A stretch of 64,000 nucleotides of DNA from Chryseobacterium sp. c4a. Lineage in GTDB: Bacteria > Bacteroidota > Bacteroidia > Flavobacteriales > Weeksellaceae. The notes under the pieces were generated by a model. It was not told the DNA's origin. It searched no databases and was given only the letters and a program-made list of their open reading frames with translations. The position numbers were made by a program, and so were the translations under genes. Shown here in pieces: positions 45,286 to 53,055 of the stretch (position 1 is its first letter; each line of letters begins with the position of its first letter). Location: positions 62,001 through 126,000 of the forward strand of contig NZ_WXVU01000012.1 of assembly GCF_009900745.1 (NCBI RefSeq), written 5' to 3'.

Positions 45286-46368
45286 TTATAACACCTTTTC
45301 CAAAACCTGAATGTAGATATCTATTCCTTCTTCAATTTCATTGATGTAGATAAATTCATCGGCTGTATGAGAGCGCCTACTGTCTCCAGGCCCCATTTTT
45401 ACAGAGGTACATGGAATGATTGCCTGATCCGAAGATGTTGGCGAACCATAAGTTGTCCTTCCTATTTCCAATCCTGCTTTTACAAACGGGTGATCCATTT
45501 CGATTTTTGAAGAATTCAACCTGAAAGACCTCGCCGTAAGCGTTGATTTCATCTGAGACTGAATAATTTCAAAGGCTTCTTTATTGGAATATTCATCCGT
45601 TACCCTTACATCTAATGTGAAATGACAAGACTCTGGTACTACATTATGCTGTACACCGGCATTAATTCCAGACAGGGTCACTTTCACTTCCCCAAGATAA
45701 TCTGAAACCTTCGGAAACTTAAAGTTTAAAATTCCCTGCAGATCCTGCATACATTTTACAATCGAATTATCGTCATTAGGATGAGCAGCATGAGAAGGAG
45801 TTCCTTTCATCTCTCCATCAATTACCAACAGTCCTTTTTCGGCTATTGCCAGATTCATCTGCGTGGGTTCTCCTACAATGGCAAGTTCTATATTAGGTAA
45901 CTGTGGGTACAGAGCCTCGATTCCGTCAAAACCTGAAATCTCCTCCTCTGCTGTCAACGCAATCACTAAATTATATTTTAAATCTTCTTTATCATAAAAA
46001 TGTAAAAAAACCTGAGCCATAGAAACCAGAGAAGCTCCGGCATCATTGCTTCCCAATCCGAATAGCTTTCCATCCTTTTCAATAGGAACAAACGGATCAA
46101 GCGTATAAGCTTTATTAGGCTTTACCGTATCATGATGTGTATTTAATAAAACTGAAGGTTTAAAAACGTCAAAGTTTTTATTCACCGCCCAGATATTGTT
46201 CTTAAAACGCTTCGTCGGGATCTGGTGTTTTTTGAAAAAGTTTTCAATCTCCACCGATGTATTGAATTCATCTTTACTGAAGGAAGGAATTTCAATCAGT
46301 TTTTTAAGCAGTTCAACCGCATTATTCAACAATTCTTCTTTATTATAAACAGATTTCAGTTCCTGCAT
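45286..46368 (-). CDS. argE: M20 family N-acyl-citrulline/ornithine deacylase
   Basis: A 360-residue M20 metallopeptidase. Zinc ligands occur in NTHHDTVKP, the catalytic pair TAEEEISGF, and the dimerisation-domain VTLSGINAGVQHNVVPE. It removes the N-acyl group in arginine synthesis. Because the pathway uses an N-acylornithine carbamoyltransferase, its likely substrate is N-acylcitrulline. The name argE follows common practice. Its start overlaps the argB stop by 26 bases. Confidence 0.9.
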   Translation of the reverse strand: MQELKSVYNKEELLNNAVELLKKLIEIPSFSKDEFNTSVEIENFFKKHQIPTKRFKNNIWAVNKNFDVFKPSVLLNTHHDTVKPNKAYTLDPFVPIEKDGKLFGLGSNDAGASLVSMAQVFLHFYDKEDLKYNLVIALTAEEEISGFDGIEALYPQLPNIELAIVGEPTQMNLAIAEKGLLVIDGEMKGTPSHAAHPNDDNSIVKCMQDLQGILNFKFPKVSDYLGEVKVTLSGINAGVQHNVVPESCHFTLDVRVTDEYSNKEAFEIIQSQMKSTLTARSFRLNSSKIEMDHPFVKAGLEIGRTTYGSPTSSDQAIIPCTSVKMGPGDSRRSHTADEFIYINEIEEGIDIYIQVLEKVL

Positions 46369-47137
46369 GATGATTCTCTATATGGTTTTTAAGTTCTGTT
46401 TCTTTAATCAGAAACACTTTATCTACATTATTCTTTATTGCTCCAAGAGCATTTTCTAATTTGGGTAAAATCCCTTTGTGAAGCTTTCCTTCTTCTTTCA
46501 GCGTTGTAAAATCGTTTTCAGAAATACTTTTGATAAGAGATTCTGGGTCATCTACATTTTCCAACACTCCCTGTTTATCAAAACAATACAAAAGCTCCAC
46601 TTCATATTTCTCCGACAATGCCTGTGCCATCACAGAAGCAATAGTATCTGCATTGGTATTAAAAAGATTCCCTTTTTTATCGTGGGTAATGGCAGAAAAA
46701 ACAGGAATAAGATCCAGCTTCATCAATTTTGAGATAAGCTTTCTATTCACACTCTTTTTATTGATATCTCCCACAAATCCAAAATCTATTTCAGGATGTT
46801 GTCTTTTCTTAGCTTTAATCAGATTTCCATCTGCTCCCGAAAACCCTATCGCATTACATTTTTTCTGCTGTAGCTTTTCAACAATATTTTTATTGATTCC
46901 ACCAGCATATACCATTGTTACGATATCCAATGTATCTTTATCCGTAATCCTCCTTCCGTTCACCATTTTCTGCTCTATGCCGAGTTTATCTGCCAGCGTA
47001 TTTGCCAGCTTACCTCCGCCATGCACAAGAATTTTCTTTTCTTTAATTTCGGAAAACTGATCTAAAAACTGATCCAGTAATCGTTCATCATCAATGAGCG
47101 CTCCGCCTATTTTTATGATGTATATTTTCTGTTTCAT
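46343..47137 (-). CDS. argB: Acylglutamate kinase
   Basis: Phosphorylates N-acylglutamate, the second step. Amino-acid kinase fold: KIGGALIDDERLL, VHGGGKLANTLADKLG, and TVNADTIASV-type segment as NTNADTIASVMAQALS. A 264-residue form without the long N-terminal arginine-sensing helix, suggesting no feedback hexamer of the usual kind. Substrate may be acetyl- or succinyl-glutamate. Confidence 0.93.
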   Translation of the reverse strand: MKQKIYIIKIGGALIDDERLLDQFLDQFSEIKEKKILVHGGGKLANTLADKLGIEQKMVNGRRITDKDTLDIVTMVYAGGINKNIVEKLQQKKCNAIGFSGADGNLIKAKKRQHPEIDFGFVGDINKKSVNRKLISKLMKLDLIPVFSAITHDKKGNLFNTNADTIASVMAQALSEKYEVELLYCFDKQGVLENVDDPESLIKSISENDFTTLKEEGKLHKGILPKLENALGAIKNNVDKVFLIKETELKNHIENHHAGTEICL

Positions 47138-47188
47138 TTTTTTTACATTTAGAATTGATAGAAATGAGTTCTTATCTTGGGTTAAATC

Positions 47189-47201
47189 GTCCCTTCGGGA
47201 C
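47189..47201 (-). repeat. Hairpin after argF'
   Basis: GTCCC-TTC-GGGAC, 11 bases after the argF' stop codon. Its flanks (GGTTAAATCG before, ACTCATTGG after) resemble those of the argG hairpin. Confidence 0.5.
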
Positions 47202-47211
47202 TCATTGGAGG

Positions 47212-48165
47212 TTATTTTATGGTATCTAATATTTCGCTGAAAACTGCCTGTGCTGAGAAAATACGGTTCTTTGCCTGTTGGTAGATGATTGAATTTTCTC
47301 CGTCCATTACTTCATCACTTAATTCTACATTACGGCGAACCGGAAGACAGTGCATTACTTTTGCCTTATTGGTATTTGCAAGCTTTTCATTAGTCAGCAT
47401 CCAATCTCCTTTTACTTCAGGCATTGCTGCATAATCATCAAAAGAAGACCAGTTTTTCACATAGATAAAATCTGCATCTTTTAATGCTTCATCCTGATCG
47501 TGAATTACCTTTGTGTCTTTTGTAAAAGCAGGATCCAAATCGTATCCTTCAGGATTGGTAATCACCAACTCTACATCCATTTCCTGCATCCATTCTGCAA
47601 ATGAATTTCCTACCGCATGAGCAATTGGTTTGATATGTGGTGCCCAAGTTAATACCACTTTTGGCTTACGGTCTTCTTTCCAGTTTTCTGTAATCGTAAT
47701 ACAATCAGCAAGACTTTGTAGCGGGTGACGTGTTGCTGATTCCAGAGAAATAACCGGAACTTTTGCATGTTGTTCAAACTGGCTCAGAATACTTTCATTT
47801 ACATCATCTTCTTTACTCTTCATTCCTGCAAAACAACGTACAGCAATAATATCACAATATTGATTTAAAACTTCAATAGCATCTTTGATATGTTCTACTG
47901 TATCTCCGTTCATTACCGCTCCATCTGCAAACTCAAGATTCCATGCTTCCTGCGCTGCATTTAAGGTTAATACATTCAACCCTAAGTTTTGTGCTGCAAT
48001 CTGGCTGCTTAAACGGGTTCTTAAACTTGAATTTAAAAATACAAGACCTATTGTTTTCCCCTTTCCTTTTTCTGTTTCAGAATGTGGGTTTGCTTTTATT
48101 TGTAAAGCTTTTTTTATAATTTCCTGTAAGTTTTCTACATCACTTACAGCTGTGAATTTTTTCAT
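47212..48165 (-). CDS. argF': N-acylornithine carbamoyltransferase
   Basis: Bacteroidota-type transcarbamylase acting on N-acylornithine. Carbamoyl-phosphate motif is SLRTR (47-51), the proline-rich loop and HCLPVRRN replace the HCLPAHRG of ordinary ornithine enzymes. Known enzymes differ at one position of the substrate pocket: Glu92 in the acetyl enzyme of Xanthomonas and Pro90 in the succinyl enzyme of Bacteroides fragilis. Here the corresponding residue is Val90 (GDTVEHI). Literature mutants at this position with Val gained succinylornithine activity, so a succinylated pathway is favoured. Confidence 0.9.
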   Translation of the reverse strand: MKKFTAVSDVENLQEIIKKALQIKANPHSETEKGKGKTIGLVFLNSSLRTRLSSQIAAQNLGLNVLTLNAAQEAWNLEFADGAVMNGDTVEHIKDAIEVLNQYCDIIAVRCFAGMKSKEDDVNESILSQFEQHAKVPVISLESATRHPLQSLADCITITENWKEDRKPKVVLTWAPHIKPIAHAVGNSFAEWMQEMDVELVITNPEGYDLDPAFTKDTKVIHDQDEALKDADFIYVKNWSSFDDYAAMPEVKGDWMLTNEKLANTNKAKVMHCLPVRRNVELSDEVMDGENSIIYQQAKNRIFSAQAVFSEILDTIK

Positions 48166-48196
48166 TTTGAATTGATTTTAAAGATTTTAATACCTA

Positions 48197-49336
48197 TTAA
48201 ATATTTTCCAACGCCTCTTTCAAAGCATTGATAAAAAGATCCGTTTCCTCTTTTTTGATATTGAGTGCAGGAAGAATCCTTAAAACACTTTTATCGTTTG
48301 AGTTTCCGGTGAAAATATGATGATCAAACAGTAAGCTTTTCCTTACTTCTGAACAGTCTCTATCGAGCTCTATTCCGATCATCAACCCTTTCCTTCGGAT
48401 CGATTTAATATGGGGTAAATCTTTAATTTCATTTTCAATATACTCACCCATTTGCTGAGTATTTTCTATAAGATTCTCATCTTTCATTACATCCAGAACT
48501 GCAATCGAAGCCACACAAGCTAAGTGATTCCCACCAAAAGTAGTTCCCAGCAAACCATTGCTAGCCTGAAACTTAGGACTAATCAAAACTCCGCCAACAG
48601 GAAATCCATTTCCCATGCCTTTAGCCGTAGTGATAATATCTGCTTCAATTCCGAATTCCTGATGCGCAAAGAAGTATCCGCTTCTTCCATATCCTGATTG
48701 TACTTCATCTAAAATCAAAACAGCATCATACTGATCACACAGTTCTTTAATTTTCGATAAAAACTCTTCTGTAGGAATCATAATTCCTCCCACTCCCTGT
48801 ATTCCTTCGATGATTACGGAAGAAATTTCATTTCCATGTACAGCAAAAGTTTCTTCAAGCTGCTTTACATCATTCCATTCAGATTTGATGAATCGTTCTG
48901 AAAAGTTTACCGGAGCAACAATCTTAGGATTATCCGTTACAGAAACCGCCGCAGAAGTTCTTCCGTGAAATGATCCTGAGAAATAAAGCACTTTGCTTTT
49001 TCCATTATGAAAAGAAGCCAGTTTTAATGCATTCTCATTAGCTTCAGCTCCTGAATTACACAGGAAAAGATTATAGTCTTCATATCCTGAAAGCTTCCCC
49101 AGTTTATCCGCCAGTTCTACCTGCAATTCATTCTGAACTGAATTAGAATAGAATGAAATTTTTTCCAATTGCTCTTTCAGTTTATTTTGGTAGTGTGGAT
49201 GATTATGGCCAATAGAGATTACAGCATGTCCTCCGTAGAAGTCAAGATATTTTTCGCCTTTATCGTCCCAAAGGAAAGATCCCTGAGCTTTAACTGGATT
49301 TATATTGAATAATGGATATACGTTGAATAAATTCAT
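48197..49336 (-). CDS. argD: Acylornithine aminotransferase
   Basis: PLP enzyme making N-acylornithine from the semialdehyde. Class III signature ADIITTAKGMGNGFPVGGVL, with the PLP lysine in TTAKGMGNG, and LDEVQSGYGRSG are visible. 379 residues. It may serve both acetyl and succinyl substrates. The gene is 83 bases after argC. Confidence 0.94.
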   Translation of the reverse strand: MNLFNVYPLFNINPVKAQGSFLWDDKGEKYLDFYGGHAVISIGHNHPHYQNKLKEQLEKISFYSNSVQNELQVELADKLGKLSGYEDYNLFLCNSGAEANENALKLASFHNGKSKVLYFSGSFHGRTSAAVSVTDNPKIVAPVNFSERFIKSEWNDVKQLEETFAVHGNEISSVIIEGIQGVGGIMIPTEEFLSKIKELCDQYDAVLILDEVQSGYGRSGYFFAHQEFGIEADIITTAKGMGNGFPVGGVLISPKFQASNGLLGTTFGGNHLACVASIAVLDVMKDENLIENTQQMGEYIENEIKDLPHIKSIRRKGLMIGIELDRDCSEVRKSLLFDHHIFTGNSNDKSVLRILPALNIKKEETDLFINALKEALENI

Positions 49337-49368
49337 GTCTTTTTATAAATGATAATTGATTAATGATA

Positions 49369-49386
49369 CGGGATTCGAGTTTCGAG
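49369..49386. repeat. Dispersed CGGGATTCGAGTTTCGAG repeat
   Basis: It matches 14731-14748 at 16 of 18 positions, with a related inverted copy at 52923-52939. It lies between argC and argD. Confidence 0.5.
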
Positions 49387-49418
49387 TTCCCATAAATATC
49401 AGTTGTTACATTATTGCA

Positions 49419-50384
49419 TTAAAATGCTATCGGTTTCAAGTTCAAACCTGTATTTTCTTCCCAGCCCATCGCGATATTCATATTTTGTACCGCCTGTCCT
49501 GAAGCTCCTTTCAACAAATTGTCAATCGCTGAGTGAATAACGGCTACATTCCCACTCTTTTCAATCTGGATCACACAGCGATTGGTATTGACAACCTGCT
49601 TTAAATCAATTGCTTTTTCACTCACCGTAACAAAAGGTGCCTCTGCATAAAAATCCTGATACAATTGATAGATGTCAGAAAGTTCCAAATCTGTTTTCAC
49701 TGTAGAACTTGTAAAAATCCCTCTTGCAAAATCACCTCTCCATGGTACAAAATTCAGGCTAACTTCTTTATGGTTAAACAAAACTATTTGTTGTAAAATT
49801 TCATCTACATGCTGATGAGTTAATGTTTTATAAGCTGATACATTATCATTTCTCCAGGTGAAGTGTGTTGTTGCCTGTAAAGACTGACCTGCTCCTGTAG
49901 ATCCTGTGATTCCCGTTGTAAAAATCTCATCTAAAGATCCTTTTTCAGCCAATGGCAATAATGCCAATTGAATTGCCGTAGCAAAACATCCGGGATTCGC
50001 GATACTTTTTGAACCTGACAGTTGTTTTTTATTGATTTCAGGTAATCCGTAGATAAAATTTCTGTTTTTAAAATTTCCATCCAAACGGAAGTCATTGCCT
50101 AAATCAACAACCAGCGTTTCTTCTTTAACCGGATTTTGAGTCAACCAGTTTTGGCTCTCTTTATGAGGAAGACACAAAAAAAGTACATCAACCTCTTCTA
50201 CCTGATTAGTTAATACCTGATCACAAACCGTCGTTAAATCCGGGTACAGATCTGAAATTCTTGTTCCCGAATTCGAACGACTATATAAAAAACTCAATGT
50301 CACATGAGGATGGAAGGCTAGTAAACGTATTAACTCGCTTCCTGTATAACCGTTGGCACCAACTATTCCTACTGTCTTTTTCAT
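49419..50384 (-). CDS. argC: N-acyl-glutamyl-phosphate reductase
   Basis: NADPH-dependent reductase of the acyl-glutamyl phosphate. Rossmann GANGYTGSELIRLL starts the protein and the catalytic Cys is in SIANPGCFATAIQLA. 321 residues match the shorter ArgC type. It follows argG by 55 bases, with a small hairpin after argG. Confidence 0.95.
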   Translation of the reverse strand: MKKTVGIVGANGYTGSELIRLLAFHPHVTLSFLYSRSNSGTRISDLYPDLTTVCDQVLTNQVEEVDVLFLCLPHKESQNWLTQNPVKEETLVVDLGNDFRLDGNFKNRNFIYGLPEINKKQLSGSKSIANPGCFATAIQLALLPLAEKGSLDEIFTTGITGSTGAGQSLQATTHFTWRNDNVSAYKTLTHQHVDEILQQIVLFNHKEVSLNFVPWRGDFARGIFTSSTVKTDLELSDIYQLYQDFYAEAPFVTVSEKAIDLKQVVNTNRCVIQIEKSGNVAVIHSAIDNLLKGASGQAVQNMNIAMGWEENTGLNLKPIAF

Positions 50385-50425
50385 ACTTTAATCGATAGGA
50401 CTGTGTCCTATCTTGGGGGTAAAGC

Positions 50426-50438
50426 GTTCCTTCGGAAC
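50426..50438 (-). repeat. Hairpin after argG
   Basis: GTTCC-TTC-GGAAC, starting 1 base after the argG stop codon. Confidence 0.5.
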
Positions 50439-50439
50439 T

Positions 50440-51636
50440 TTAGTTGATATTTTGGTTAATCTGGTGATATATATTTAAGGAATTGCTTACAATTTTTGTA
50501 TATCCTTTTACATCATCTCCCGTCCATGCTCTGTTGGCTTCTCCATAGCTTCCGAATTTATCAGACATTAAGTCATGATCCGATTCTATTCCGTTTAGAA
50601 CAAATCGGTATGGATGAAGCGTTACAAAAACTTTTCCGCTTACTGTTTTCTGAGAGTCCGTTAAGAAAGATTCAATATTTCTCATGACCGGATCTAAGAA
50701 AAGCGCTTCGTGAAGCCAGTTTCCATACCAATCAGACAACTGGGACTTCATCATTTGCTGATATTTTGAAAGCGTATGTTTTTCCAATAAATGGTGCGCT
50801 TTGATAATCACTGATGCTGCTGCTGCTTCAAATCCTACTCTTCCTTTAATTCCAACAATGGTATCACCCACATGAATATCACGTCCGATTCCGTAAGCAG
50901 AAGCCAATGCTTCTATTTTTTGAATTGCATATACGGAATGATCAAAGTTTTCTCCATTTACAGCCACTACCTCTCCATTTTTAAACTCAATTTCCAATTC
51001 TGAAGGTTGAGTTTTCTCTACCTGAGATGGAAAAGCTTCTTCAGGAAGGTAATTTCTTGATGTCAAAGTTTCTTTTCCTCCTACTGAAGTTCCCCAAAGC
51101 CCTTTATTCACTGAATATTGTGCTTTATGGAATTCCATTTCGTAGCCATGGCTTTTCAAAAACTCAATCTCTTCTTCACGAGACAAAGCCATATCACGGA
51201 TTGGCGTAATGATCTCAATATTAGGACACATCACCTGGAAAATCAGATCAAAACGAACCTGATCATTTCCCGCTCCCGTACTTCCATGAGCAATTGCATC
51301 TGCCCCTACTTCAATCGCATATTTTGCAATTTCCTGTGCCTGAATTGTACGTTCAGCACTTACAGAAAGAGGATATGTGTTGTTTTTCAATACATTTCCA
51401 AAAATCAGATACTTCACACAAGAATTGTAATAATCTTCCTGAGCATCTACACACCTGTATTCTTTTACCCCAAGGTTTAAAGCTTTTTTCTCCAACTCTT
51501 TTTCTTCTTCTTTGGAAAAACCTCCGGTATTTACAGTAACTGCATATACATCATACCCCAGTGTTTCACTAAGATATTTTGCACAGTAGGAAGTATCTAA
51601 ACCTCCACTAAACGCTAAGATGACTTTCTTGTTCAT
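50440..51636 (-). CDS. argG: Argininosuccinate synthase
   Basis: Joins citrulline and aspartate using ATP. N-type ATP-pyrophosphatase loop AFSGGLDTSYC and conserved GSTGAGNDQVRFD are visible. 398 residues from ATG 51636. The start overlaps the GNAT gene's end by 29 bases. In the order of the operon it precedes argC even though it acts late. Confidence 0.95.
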   Translation of the reverse strand: MNKKVILAFSGGLDTSYCAKYLSETLGYDVYAVTVNTGGFSKEEEKELEKKALNLGVKEYRCVDAQEDYYNSCVKYLIFGNVLKNNTYPLSVSAERTIQAQEIAKYAIEVGADAIAHGSTGAGNDQVRFDLIFQVMCPNIEIITPIRDMALSREEEIEFLKSHGYEMEFHKAQYSVNKGLWGTSVGGKETLTSRNYLPEEAFPSQVEKTQPSELEIEFKNGEVVAVNGENFDHSVYAIQKIEALASAYGIGRDIHVGDTIVGIKGRVGFEAAAASVIIKAHHLLEKHTLSKYQQMMKSQLSDWYGNWLHEALFLDPVMRNIESFLTDSQKTVSGKVFVTLHPYRFVLNGIESDHDLMSDKFGSYGEANRAWTGDDVKGYTKIVSNSLNIYHQINQNIN

Positions 51637-52246
51637 TGCTATATTTAATTTCTGGTTGTGCATTCACAACACTATTTACTTTATTATTATCAGGCTGACT
51701 GTTGACAACCTCATCTTTTTTAATATTATCAGGAACGAAAAGCATTGCTGTACAAAGACAGTTCTTACGTTCCTTTTTCATTAGAATTTCATAATTCACA
51801 CAGTTCTTACATCCGTTCCAGAACTCCTCATCCTGAGTCAGTTCAGAATAAATAACCGGTTTGTATCCTAAATCGCTATTGATTTTCATTACTGCAAGTC
51901 CCGTAGTTAACCCGAATACCTTAGCTTCCGGATATTTATCTCTAGATAATTGGAAAACTTTATGTTTGATCTGAGTAGCAACTCCACCATGCCTGAATTT
52001 GGGCGATACAATCAATCCCGAATTAGCTACAAACTTCCCATGCGACCAGGTCTCTATATAACAGAAACCTACCCACTCTCCGTTTTCAGTGGCTACCACA
52101 GCATTGCCTTCTGAAATCTTTTTACTCAAATATTCTATAGAACGTTTTGCGATTCCCGTTCCTCTACGCTGTGCAGAATCATACATTTCCTGCTGTATTT
52201 CACTCACATACATTAGATGTTCGCATGAGGAAATTTCTATTTCCAT
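51608..52246 (-). CDS. GNAT acyltransferase, probable ArgA role
   Basis: First gene of the arg operon. A 212-residue GNAT protein with the acyl-CoA loop KFRHGGVATQIKHKV and a cysteine cluster (GCKNC, then NCLC) near residues 155-180. It is likely the N-acylglutamate synthase of this pathway, because no other argA or argJ is present. The C-terminal 30 residues are Asn/Ser-rich and unusual. Promoter -7 box TAAATTTG lies at 52268-52275. Confidence 0.75.
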   Translation of the reverse strand: MEIEISSCEHLMYVSEIQQEMYDSAQRRGTGIAKRSIEYLSKKISEGNAVVATENGEWVGFCYIETWSHGKFVANSGLIVSPKFRHGGVATQIKHKVFQLSRDKYPEAKVFGLTTGLAVMKINSDLGYKPVIYSELTQDEEFWNGCKNCVNYEILMKKERKNCLCTAMLFVPDNIKKDEVVNSQPDNNKVNSVVNAQPEIKYSNEQESHLSV

Positions 52247-52267
52247 TTATTTATCTAATTTTTTTGG

Positions 52268-52275
52268 CAAATTTA
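52268..52275 (-). promoter_or_regulatory. Candidate -7 box of the arg operon
   Basis: TAAATTTG on the minus strand, 22 bases before the ATG, fits TAnnTTTG. A TTTG 21 bases upstream (52297-52300) is a possible -33 element. Confidence 0.5.
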
Positions 52276-52382
52276 AAATATATTTTCTTTCAAATGCAAA
52301 TAAAAAAGATATTTTTTTTGTTTTAAAAATTTATACAGGTAAAATTATCTTTAATCAAAAATATATATTTGCTAATTTATTA

Positions 52383-52390
52383 TATATTTG
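52383..52390 (+). promoter_or_regulatory. Candidate -7 box of the InsA-like gene
   Basis: TATATTTG, with a second copy 19 bases earlier (52364-52371). The repeated ATATATATTTGCTAA could also be an operator. It sits 17 bases before the ATG. Confidence 0.4.
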
Positions 52391-52406
52391 CTAAAATACT
52401 ATAGTT

Positions 52407-52823
52407 ATGGAAAACACATGTCCTAAATGCAAGGGTAATAAAGTGGTTAAAAGCGGTATTATCAATAATAAACAACGGTTTTACTGTAAAAACTGCAACT
52501 ATTATTTTACGGTAAAAAAACTAGGAAAACAGATTGATGACTATTATGTCACTAAAGCTTTACAACTCTACCTGGAAGGACTAAGTTACCGTGAAATTGA
52601 ACGAATTATTGGAGTATCTCATGTGACTATTAGTTCGTGGATCAAAAAATACAACATCACAAGACCACCCCACTCAGAGTTCCATCCTGTCTATAAAATC
52701 CTGAAACAAAATGAACTCATTGAATATATTGCTCAGGAAGAGAATATTAAAAACTCAGGAATTATCATTACTCAGTTTGCTGATAAGTATATGCTGATTA
52801 AATGGGAGAGATTTAAGAAGTAG
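52407..52823 (+). CDS. InsA-like zinc-ribbon/HTH DNA-binding protein
   Basis: 138 residues: an InsA-like zinc ribbon (Cys5, Cys8, Cys27, Cys30 in CPKCKGN and FYCKNC) followed by an HTH (LSYREIERIIGVSHVTISSW) and a short unmatched C-terminal region. This is the DNA-binding half of IS1-type transposases without the InsB catalytic part, and no IS ends with target duplication are seen. It diverges from the arginine operon, so a domesticated regulator is plausible. It could instead be a stranded IS fragment; intact length and promoter argue against that. Confidence 0.7.
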   Translation: MENTCPKCKGNKVVKSGIINNKQRFYCKNCNYYFTVKKLGKQIDDYYVTKALQLYLEGLSYREIERIIGVSHVTISSWIKKYNITRPPHSEFHPVYKILKQNELIEYIAQEENIKNSGIIITQFADKYMLIKWERFKK

Positions 52824-52825
52824 AT

Positions 52826-52947
52826 GCGAGGTTCGGGGCTAGAGAAGCGAAGCGCAGTAAAAAAACAACAAATCATTAATTATCAATATTTTATAAATAA
52901 AACAAATCCAAAAACCCGGATTACGAAACACGAAACCCGCACCTCGC
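52826..52947. mobile_element. Short inverted-repeat element (MITE-like)
   Basis: GCGAGGTTCGGG (52826-52837) and the inverse of CCCGCACCTCGC (52936-52947) pair at 11 of 12 positions and enclose about 98 bases of AT-rich DNA. It starts two bases after the InsA-like stop. No coding sequence is inside. It also contains one copy of the CGGG-TTTCG dispersed repeat. Confidence 0.45.
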
Positions 52948-53055
52948 AACAAATTATACCTATACTATTACCACTAATATATATTAAATTTTCGTAAACA
53001 AATTATTAATTACAATTTGGTATTCACAAAAAACAACGCCAAAAATTGATAATTT

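Noticed and set aside
46530..47060. 176-codon frame opposite argB
   Set aside because: It lies entirely antisense to a clear argB. Its openness follows from codon use on the other strand.
52360..52394. Repeated GCAAAT boxes as an arginine operator
   Set aside because: Each copy is also explained as part of a TAnnTTTGC promoter -7 box, so operator status is not supported by sequence alone.
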